From NCBI GenBank assembly GCA_019044685.2, contig JAGTXX020000014.1:434001-498000 (forward strand): a DNA stretch of 64,000 nucleotides, read 5' to 3'. Source of the DNA: Nannochloris sp. 'desiccata'. Its lineage: Eukaryota; Chlorophyta; Trebouxiophyceae; Chlorellales; Chlorellaceae. Shown here piece after piece: positions 57,126-64,000 of the stretch. Made by a program: the position numbers and the translations under genes. Numbering within the stretch: the first letter of the stretch is position 1; each line of letters starts with the position of its first letter. The notes under the pieces are model-generated. The model saw nothing but the letters and a program-made list of their open reading frames with translations, did not search any database and had not been told where the DNA came from.

Positions 57126-58715
57126 TTGACAGCGCACAACCGCATCCTAAACTCAGTAAAAACCCCAAAACTCACAACTCAATACCCACCATGGACTAGC
57201 CCCTCCCTGAATTCCATTGACCTTGATACCTTTACTATACCAGGGCTGGACACCTTCAAAATAGAACAAACAGGTGATCCTACGACCCCACTTCTTCCCT
57301 CCCTCACTTTCCAAAAATACGAAAAATCACTCCATTCTCTTAAAGATGGTAAAGCTATTGGTAATGATGGTATTCCCTACGAGATTCTCAAACATCTCCC
57401 AGACTTAGCACATGAAATGCTCTACTCAATGTTCAAGTTAATGTGGAAATTCGGCTATACTCCTAAAGAATGGAAAACAGCTGAAATTACGCTATTCCAA
57501 AAGAAAGATCCGACCTTCCTCCCAGCAAACTACCGCCCCATTGCAGTACACCTTACAATATACAAGCTCTGGACCCGCTTCATTACTGAAATCACGCAAA
57601 CCTTTGTTGATGATAACAATATTTTGCATTATTCCCAAGAAGGCTTCACCCGTGATCGCAGCACCTATTGCAGACCCAAAAGGTAACATGCCTTCGGGTG
57701 GCATTATCCGCCACTACATGGGTCTTTTTCCCATAGGGGCTACGAACCCCATCTGCAACATCCTCCCTTTCTTAAAGAAAGACTCCGGTAAGGTTCGAAC
57801 CGAGAAGCTGAAACCACTATTGCAGACCCAAAAGGTAACATGCCTTCGGGTGGCATTATCCGCCACTACATGGGTCTTTTTCCCATAGGGGCTACGAACC
57901 CCATCTGCAACAGCACCTCTCATGCAATCCAACTTCTTACCCTTGCTCTTGAAGATGCCAGAGAGTTCAAGAAGGATATTTTTGTCACCAAACTCGACTT
58001 TGCCTCAGCCTACAACTGCATTAACCACGATAAACTCTTCTACATCATGGGCCAACTTGGCTTTCCACAAGATGTTATTGACGTTTTCAAATCACTCTAC
58101 ACCGATGCTTCTACAATTCTAGTCACTCCACTGGGTCGCTCCACTGCCATTCCACAAGATAGCGGTGCTGTTCAAGGCGACACACCGTCTCCCCTTCTCT
58201 TCAATATAGCTATAGAACCTCTCCTGCAATGGCTGCACCAAAATCAAGGCCCCGTCAAGAAAGGATACGAATTTGAATCTCACAAAAAATATTCTAAGAT
58301 AAGCCACGTTCCTGACCACCACCGGCACCTACCAGCAACTGGCTACGCAGATGACCTCCACCTTATTGACAGCTGCGTCAACAATATGCAACAACAAATA
58401 AATAAAATTGAACTCTACTCAGAATGGCTGGGAATCTTCCTCAGCCCCCCAAAATGTGAAGCATCAGGCATCATTAGATCTCCTACTACAACCACAGCAG
58501 AGGCTGCCCTGGCGTCCCTCACAATTTATAACAAACCGTTCTCAATGGACGCTATTAACCAACCCAAAATAATTCCAGGAGACCAGTCCTCTAGATTCCT
58601 AGGCACCTATCTCTCCGTCACCTTGAACTGGGATGGCCAATTTGAAACTATCCTCGCAAAACTAAAACAGCGCAGCGCCCTTATTTCAGGGTGCAAACTA
58701 ACCATGAGACAGTAG
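57126..58715 (+). pseudogene. Reverse transcriptase part, interrupted
   Basis: The frame starting upstream of 57126 reads RT motifs until the inserted element at 57667-57910 introduces a TAA at 57684-57686. RT motifs resume in the same frame beyond the insertion (SHAIQLLTLALEDAREFKKD), because insertion plus target duplication is 252 bp, a multiple of three. The frame then ends at TAG 58713-58715. Confidence 0.85.
57667..57910. mobile_element. 244-bp composite mini-element nested in the RT gene
   Basis: Two identical ~92-bp direct repeats (57667-57758 and 57819-57910) flank a ~60-bp spacer. Each repeat begins ATTGCAGACCC and ends CCCATCTGCAA, so each has TTGCAGA/TCTGCAA terminal inverted repeats. 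Each can also fold into hairpins (GTGGC/GCCAC, ATGGG/CCCAT, GGGG/CCCC). The spacer contains TTTCTTAAAGAAA and the palindrome GGTTCGAACC. The whole is flanked by CAGCACCT at 57659-57666 and 57911-57918, an 8-bp target-site duplication. Confidence 0.8.
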
Positions 58716-61700
58716 CTCCTCATGGAATCTTGGTGCCTCTTTGGAGCCATTGAACACACGTACTGTGTAGCACCGTACTCACCCCACCACCTAGCAGAAT
58801 TCGACAAAATCAGAGCAGCAACAATCAGCAAAATTCAACACCTCGTCAGAGCCCCAACAGACTTTATCTTCCTAGCACCAGAAGATTATGGCCTGGGCTT
58901 TGAAAGCTTCCAAGAACGCTTTGTTAAATCAATTAGCAAGCACTTGCTTACTATGCTAAACGATAAGAGCAGACTAGGCACTGCTGCCAGATCCTCTCTC
59001 TACCATAACAAACTCAAAAACAGAGTCACTCCTGTACGGCAGCCGACCAATAATGGCCAACTCAACAACTTTAACCCCAATGATTCCAATACACTGGTAC
59101 GCATGCATAAATACATCCAAGCCTTCAATATAGTACCCCTTTACAACTTCCACACAGCACATATTGAAGTATATGAACTATGGAACACTTTAACCAACAC
59201 TAATAGCCTCTACCAGCTACAATATCCACTTGAAATGCTCTGCAATCAAATAGCTATCCCCCTATGGTCAGAAAATATTTTCCAGCTCAGCGAGCTCATC
59301 TCCTCCTCCACCAACTCCATCATACGACCCCACCAACTCACCACTACACCTAACCCTACCCTCAGCACTGCAATAGAACTACTTATCAAAGTAGTCTGCT
59401 TGAGAGAACGCTATAACCCACACACATCCTACACCAACACTCCCATTCATGGCCCTGAAGATAGGAAAGTTCCAATGGAACTATCAACCCTCATCAACTC
59501 TACCTCCCACACCATTGGCAACACATCTGGCAACAGTGGAGCCAGCTTAAACAGCAGAGTCGCAAGAAGCGTACCTTCCCAGAGGGCGCCATCATCACAC
59601 ATTATTCCCACCACCGGAGATACAAATACTAAAACCCACCCTTATCCCAGCAGCTGCTGGACCAACAAAATCAGCTTTGTCACCACCTCCTGCAACCCAG
59701 ACCACGATATTCAACCTACTGGGGAATATGAAATAATCCTCGAAAACAATATGGCTTGGTACTATAACACTGCTGGAGAATGCCTAGCTGCTACCTCCAC
59801 TGCTACCCTTGAAACTCTACTCCAACTCTATAATAAGGACCTCACCGCCACTGCAGAAAGCAAAGCAATTCTTTGCAAAACAGCAGCAACCCATGCAGGC
59901 AGATTTGAAGATCCTACCTACCACCCTAACACACCTAGCAAAAATCAGAACTTTACTCTACCACCTCTTATCCTCCAAAATCTAATAACCGCAGCTAATG
60001 TTGATACAAATTGGCTCTCATCTCCCTTCACCACCACCGCCACCCTTGCTAAATACTGCCACACCAAGGACATTGATAACGCTTTTGGCACCACCAGCCC
60101 ATCGTATTCATGCCAATGGAAAGGCAGAGGTCTAGTAATCCCAAATAATAACCCAGAAGACATCGCCCAAGCCCTGAAATGGGCAATTCTCTCAACTGCC
60201 ACCACCGCCGCCACCACCGCCACCCCCACCTACACAATACTTCTCTGCACAAAACCAGATTCATTAGCTGGCATCAACAAATTCATTCATCATCCCAGCG
60301 TTTGTAGACTCTTAGAGCTACCAACTCCACCAATAATACCTCTAAACTCTTGGAGAAAAGCTACTCCGCATGCACCCCTCAGAAACACCCGGCCGCTCCT
60401 CGTTCTGGCCATCGCCAACGAACCAGGCTACCATCAGCTAGCAGCACAGCTAGACCCCCTAAAACACTTCTTACAGACACTTAACCTCCCTACAACTATC
60501 ACTAACAATAAAATAGCAGCCTTAGAAGCCTCCATTCAGGCCTGGCTACCGAAACTCCAACACAACCTCCTTGTCGCCACTACCCTTGGCCTCACCCCAT
60601 CAAAACAATTCACAAATGCACTCACAACACCACCTTTCTTAACCAATACTCACACTCTCCACACAGAGGAAGCTGTCCAAACCTACATTAACACCCTTCC
60701 AACTACAAAAAACCTCAAATTTGCCCACCGACGTATCTTGTACACCGACGGCAGCAAAATTGATACTGAAATCTCAGGCGGACTCTATGATACCCATGAT
60801 AACAACTCAGTCCACATTCACATAACTGGACACAATCCTATTCTAAATACATGCTTTAGAGCTGAAGCAGCTGCCATCTGCCACGCAGTCGACACCGTTG
60901 ACCCGCTGGCTGACATCACGATAGCCACTGATAGCCAAACCAGCATGCAAAACATCAACAATATTCTCCTCAACCCCAACAAATACAGAACCCACAAGCA
61001 CCGAAATCTTCTGCACAGAATTATTAACAAACTTCTCAGCAGAACAGGCAAGACCACCATTATTAAAGTGAAAGCCCACTGCGGCATCTCAGGCAATGAA
61101 AAAGCAGACGCTGCTGCGACCAGAAATCCAACCTCTACCTTGCCAACTGCCACCTTTAGAACAGGATCCACTGGATACCCAGGCCGTGGACCAACATACC
61201 TTGAAATACCACGCACTGCTGCACCATTTGATCAAACCGTAGCCACCGTAAATGGACTATGGGTGCAAGCGGGGGACCCCAAAACCAGCACTAATCTAGT
61301 CATCACAGCCCTTAGTCTCCACCAACGAAAGAGAAAAACTACAAATCCAAGATTAACAGAGTTAATGGGCAATAAAACCGCTGCAGTAGCCCCTATTGAT
61401 CCTTTCTCCATTCAATGCATAGCTACAAATAATCAGATCCCAACCCACCTCCAAGCTCTAGCTGCTAGAACTCGACTGCGCCACTTATATGGTAACAGCA
61501 GAAACCACATCGTCAACCCAGTAAAGACACCATCTTCCATTTGCACCATTTGCAACACAGGTCAAGAAACCCAGGGGCATATCCTGGGCTACTGCAAACA
61601 CCCAACGATGACCAGCATCAAACTTAATCGCCACGGCAAAGCGACGACCCTCATCGCAGCAGCGATCAGAAAGAGCACCACCATTGGCAACTGTGCCATC

Positions 61701-62258
61701 TTTGTTGACGCTGAAGGCGGAGAACGCACAGCCAGAGACACAGAACACATCCCTTGGTACCCACAAGCACCCACCACCACTGACACCAACGGCAACACTA
61801 CACCGACAAGCCTCCCTGACATTATTATCTTCCCAAAAATTGATAGCGCTGCTATTCCCCAGCAGGAATCTACTAGCGCAGACAATACCAGTGCGCTCTT
61901 CACCCCCACAGCCCAACACAAACATATCATTCTTATTGATGCCACCATCACTGATGATAGTAAAGTCAAAGAACGATTCCAGCACAAAATGAGCCACCAC
62001 AACCCCTACTTTACTCACCTCCAAACCCTTGGCTGGCAGCCGAAACTCTTCCCTATTGTCTTCACGCACTCTGGCTGCGTCACCACCTCCTTTAGAACCC
62101 TCTTAACTGATTGTGGCTTGACTCCCCATGCAATCAACTCTCTCCTCAAGTCTATTCAACTTCAAATCCTCAATTACAATTCCAGTCTCCTAATCACTCG
62201 GTATAAACTACTTACCGCCCACCGCTCTAACCTCCTAGTACCTACTGGTGTAGGCTAA
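58716..62258 (+). CDS. RNase H/zinc-finger/restriction-like endonuclease part of the retrotransposon polyprotein
   Basis: About 1,180 codons, open from just after the TAG at 58715 to TAA 62256-62258, in the RT frame. It begins with the connecting thumb-like region (WCLFGAIEHTYCVAPYSPHH), then a long Thr/Pro/Asn-rich region, then RNase H, a Cys/His cluster and the RLE domain. Codon choice is strongly biased to C-ending codons (ACC, CTC, AAC), unlike neighbouring host genes. It may have been one ORF with RT before a single nonsense change. Confidence 0.75.
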   Translation, partial: LLMESWCLFGAIEHTYCVAPYSPHHLAEFDKIRAATISKIQHLVRAPTDFIFLAPEDYGLGFESFQERFVKSISKHLLTMLNDKSRLGTAARSSLYHNKLKNRVTPVRQPTNNGQLNNFNPNDSNTLVRMHKYIQAFNIVPLYNFHTAHIEVYELWNTLTNTNSLYQLQYPLEMLCNQIAIPLWSENIFQLSELISSSTNSIIRPHQLTTTPNPTLSTAIELLIKVVCLRERYNPHTSYTNTPIHGPEDRKVPMELSTLINSTSHTIGNTSGNSGASLNSRVARSVPSQRAPSSHIIPTTGDTNTKTHPYPSSCWTNKISFVTTSCNPDHDIQPTGEYEIILENNMAWYYNTAGECLAATSTATLETLLQLYNKDLTATAESKAILCKTAATHAGRFEDPTYHPNTPSKNQNFTLPPLILQNLITAANVDTNWLSSPFTTTATLAKYCHTKDIDNAFGTTSPSYSCQWKGRGLVIPNNNPEDIAQALKWAILSTATTAATTATPTYTILLCTKPDSLAGINKFIHHPSVCRLLELPTPPIIPLNSWRKATPHAPLRNTRPLLVLAIANEPGYHQLAAQLDPLKHFLQTLNLPTTITNNKIAALEASIQAWLPKLQHNLLVATTLGLTPSKQFTNALTTPPFLTNTHTLHTEEAVQTYINTLPTTKNLKFAHRRILYTDGSKIDTEISGGLYDTHDNNSVHIHITGHNPILNTCFRAEAAAICHAVDTVDPLADITIATDSQTSMQNINNILLNPNKYRTHKHRNLLHRIINKLLSRTGKTTIIKVKAHCGISGNEKADAAATRNPTSTLPTATFRTGSTGYPGRGPTYLEIPRTAAPFDQTVATVNGLWVQAGDPKTSTNLVITALSLHQRKRKTTNPRLTELMGNKTAAVAPIDPFSIQCIATNNQIPTHLQALAARTRLRHLYGNSRNHIVNPVKTPSSICTICNTGQETQGHILGYCKHPTMTSIKLNRHGKATTLIAAAIRKSTTIGNCAIFVDAEGGERTARDTEHIPWYPQAPTTTDTNGNTTPTSLPDIIIFPKIDSAAIPQQESTSADNTSALFTPTAQHKHIILIDATITDDSKVKERFQHKMSHHNPYFTHLQTLGWQPKLFPIVFTHSGCVTTSFRTLLTDCGLTPHAINSLLKSIQLQILNYNSSLLITRYKLLTAHRSNLLVPTGVG

Positions 62259-62340
62259 ACTTCCTTTTCCTTCTATATAGGGGTGGCCTGAAGCTTGGGT
62301 GCAAGCTTCTCACGATCCCTTAAGTCACCCCCTTGGGGTC

Positions 62341-62369
62341 CTTTTATTTATTTATTTATTTATTTATCT
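62341..62369. repeat. (TTTA)n tail of the retrotransposon
   Basis: About seven units of TTTA, typical of a non-LTR element with a simple-repeat tail. On the opposite strand it reads AATAAA repeatedly, about 10 nt after the FO synthase stop codon. Confidence 0.9.
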
Positions 62370-62378
62370 TTAATCTCT

Positions 62379-64000
62379 CTACTGCAAACTAACTGCCGTC
62401 TGCATAGCTGGGGGTCTTCCATACAGCGTACTCCTTTGCTCAGGCACCCTGCCAGCTTCCCTAATCAATCTCTCCATCTCCAACGCCCCTAGTTCTTGTC
62501 CATGACCCGCCCCTGCTGCTCTCGTTATACTCTCGTTCATCAATACACCCCCCATATCATTACACCCTGCTGCTAGTAACTGCGCCGCTCTATTCGGCCC
62601 CATTTTCACCCAACTTGCTTGAATGTTTGTAATGTAAGGATGCAAAGCCAAGCGAGCGATCGCATGCATTAAAATACACTCTCTCAAAGTAGGCCCAGCT
62701 CTTGAAATGCCTTTTCGAAACATAGGTGCTTCCATATGGACAAACGGAAGAGGTACAAATTCTGTAATTTTGCCTGTTGTAGCGGCAATATTACGTAATA
62801 TAAGTAAATGCCGTGCCCAAGAGGTGATTGAATCCACATGGCCAAACATGATTGTACTTGTAGTTTTTAAGCCAATGTTGTGGGCTGTGGTAATCACCTC
62901 CACCCATTCTTGTGCAGTGAGTTTGTCAGGGCAGAGCTCAGCACGCACATCATCGTCTAATATTTCAGCAGCTGTACCAGGTAAGCTCCCTAGCCCAGCA
63001 TCTTTCAAGGAAGAAAGATATCGAGATAACGACCACCCGAGCGTTGAGGCACCTTGAGCTACTTCTAGAGGGCTAAAAGCATGCACATGGATATCCGGCG
63101 CACCCTTCTTTGCTGCAGCAATGAGTTTTAGATACGTATCTCCAGTAAAATCGGGGTGAATACCACCTTGCATGCATACTTCAGTCGCGCCACGAGCCCA
63201 AGCCTCTGTCGTTCTCCGAGTGACCTCTTCAAAATCTAACAAGTAGGGTGCACCTCTGAGTTCTTCTGCAGCAGGACCTTTACTAAACGCACAAAATTTG
63301 CATCCAAATGTACATATATTTGTATAATTGATGTTTCTGTTGACTACATAGGTCACAGTGTCGCCATTTATGTGGCGGCGAAGCTGGTTAGCGACATTGA
63401 CGACGGCAGAAAAGTCATTGCCACGAGCTGAAAAGAGCAGAGAAATATCTTCTTCGGTGATATTATGGGCAGCAGAAGAAGGAGAAGAACTAGCGGGGAT
63501 AAAAGGAGTAGAGGTAGAAGAAGAGCTAGTGAAAGCGTTCTGTAGTATGGTAGACAAAAGGGACTCTATAAGACCAGAATGAGCTGAAGAAAATGCTCTT
63601 TTGTCGTTGAGTAGCATACTTGCAGACGAAGGATCACCAACTAGAAGGCCGTTGGTATCCATAGCAATTCTCCACGGTTTCTTTTGTCTAGGAAGAGGTA
63701 CTGCACGGCGTTTCGCATCTCTATTCTCGTTTTCTGTTTGTTCTTCGGAAGGAGGAGGAGAAGACGATAAAAAAGAAGACGACGTGGCAGCAGGGGCGGT
63801 AATTGGCTCACTACCTTCTTCTATCATTCCAGCATACCAATTGCTGGCTCTAGCTAACCAAAATGCATCTGCGTTCTTTAATACAGCAGCTAATGGACTC
63901 TTAGCTCCTCCATTTCCATCTAACCACCTATTGCCGTAGCTACCATGATGGGTACCGCCAACGACATTGACATCGCTCCTGCTGCTGCTCTTGTCGATAG
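62379..64000 (-). CDS. FO synthase, CofH half (fused CofG-CofH expected), truncated by window edge
   Basis: Radical-SAM enzyme of 7,8-didemethyl-8-hydroxy-5-deazaflavin (FO) synthesis; in green algae FO is used as the antenna of DNA photolyase. The frame is open to the right edge. The visible 540 codons begin with a Ser/Gly-rich linker containing AVLKNADAFWLARASNWY. The CofH domain follows: HINGDTVTYVVNRNINYTNI, the cluster motif CTFGCKFCAF, EVCMQGGIHPDFTGDTYLKL, SLPGTAAEILDDDVRAELCP, HNIGLKTTSTIMFGHVDS and the final CNDMGGVLMNESITRAAGA. The linker suggests that the CofG half precedes it outside the window, as in fused FbiC-type proteins. It is tail-to-tail with the retrotransposon. Confidence 0.92.
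   Translation of the reverse strand, partial: IDKSSSRSDVNVVGGTHHGSYGNRWLDGNGGAKSPLAAVLKNADAFWLARASNWYAGMIEEGSEPITAPAATSSSFLSSSPPPSEEQTENENRDAKRRAVPLPRQKKPWRIAMDTNGLLVGDPSSASMLLNDKRAFSSAHSGLIESLLSTILQNAFTSSSSTSTPFIPASSSPSSAAHNITEEDISLLFSARGNDFSAVVNVANQLRRHINGDTVTYVVNRNINYTNICTFGCKFCAFSKGPAAEELRGAPYLLDFEEVTRRTTEAWARGATEVCMQGGIHPDFTGDTYLKLIAAAKKGAPDIHVHAFSPLEVAQGASTLGWSLSRYLSSLKDAGLGSLPGTAAEILDDDVRAELCPDKLTAQEWVEVITTAHNIGLKTTSTIMFGHVDSITSWARHLLILRNIAATTGKITEFVPLPFVHMEAPMFRKGISRAGPTLRECILMHAIARLALHPYITNIQASWVKMGPNRAAQLLAAGCNDMGGVLMNESITRAAGAGHGQELGALEMERLIREAGRVPEQRSTLYGRPPAMQTAVSLQ

Larger units (their letters stand above)
57100..62369 (+). mobile_element. Defective non-LTR retrotransposon with RT, RNase H and restriction-like endonuclease
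   Basis: The 5' end is truncated or unclear (between 56.95 and 57.12 kb); no apurinic endonuclease domain lies upstream. Reverse transcriptase spans about 57300-58710: GKAIGNDGIPYEILKHL, ANYRPIAVHLTIYKLW, LDFASAYNCINH and catalytic YADD in ATGYADDLHLID. A TAG at 58713-58715 ends it; the same frame continues from 58716. RNase H is at about 60730-61110: LYTDGSKID, RAEAAAI, ATDSQTS and HCGISGNEKADAAA. A Cys/His cluster (CTICNTGQETQGHILGYC) precedes a restriction-like endonuclease near 61810-62060: PDIIIF, then ILIDATITDDSKV and a K-x-Y region. A 3' UTR hairpin (GAAGCTT/AAGCTTC) leads into a (TTTA)n tail. RT + RNase H + RLE points to the Dualen/RandI group known from green algae. Confidence 0.85.

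Noticed and set aside
57795..57810. GGTTCGAACC as a tRNA T-arm or B box
   Set aside because: No A box, acceptor stem or anticodon arm surrounds it. It is a perfect palindrome in the spacer of the nested element.
58713..58715. Variant genetic code (TAG as Gln) as in some ulvophytes
   Set aside because: Several host genes in the window end in TAG exactly at conserved protein ends.

Overview
This is nuclear DNA of a unicellular green alga (Viridiplantae, probably Chlorophyta). Many genes encode plastid or green-lineage proteins: plastid pyruvate dehydrogenase E1-beta, CURT1/CAAD, a fibrillin, plastid FabG, a CRM-domain protein, an S1-domain plastid protein and a fused FO synthase. Introns are few and short, mostly GT-AG, with two GC-AG examples. 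By eye, base composition is moderate, in the mid-40s percent GC. TAG, TAA and TGA all end real genes, so the standard code applies. Gene calls rest on translated motifs and hand-reconstructed splice sites; no transcript data were available.

Layout. 1-2.3 kb: 5' part of Mediator subunit MED14 (-). 2.7-5.9 kb: exosome nuclease DIS3/RRP44 (+). 6.1-6.8 kb: NTF2 (-). 7.0-9.5 kb: poorly recognisable stretch with a membrane coiled-coil protein carrying a 21-bp minisatellite, a terminator-like hairpin and a small ORF. 9.8-11.2 kb: the C-terminal part of an ammonium transporter joined head-to-head to a GC-richer orphan ORF. 11.8-15.8 kb: a multidomain LSD1-type demethylase. 16-31 kb: SDR reductase, MCM3, an Apd1-like Fe-S protein, fibrillin, FabG, an arrestin-fold protein, then a large FCP1-like phosphatase/KOW/non-canonical poly(A) polymerase fusion. 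31-56 kb: eIF2A, a secreted beta-helix protein, a HpcH/HpaI aldolase, a small cyclin, CRM protein, ankyrin-RBR ubiquitin ligase, kinesin, PFKFB, S1 protein, PDH E1-beta, CURT1, an RsuA-type pseudouridine synthase, PPCDC and CMC2. 57-62.4 kb: a defective non-LTR retrotransposon with RT, RNase H and a restriction-like endonuclease, interrupted by a 244-bp composite repeat element. 62.4-64 kb: CofH half of FO synthase, running off the right edge.

Themes. Several genes concern transcription and nuclear RNA: MED14, DIS3, the LSD1-like protein with elongation-type domains, and the phosphatase/poly(A) polymerase fusion. Another group serves the plastid. CMC2 and PPCDC lie on one strand only 19 nt apart, close enough for a shared transcript.

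Most worth checking: two apparently unusual domain architectures (25.9-31.2 kb and 11.8-15.8 kb), the RT/RNase H/RLE element with its nested insertion, and the gene-fragment junction near 10.65 kb.
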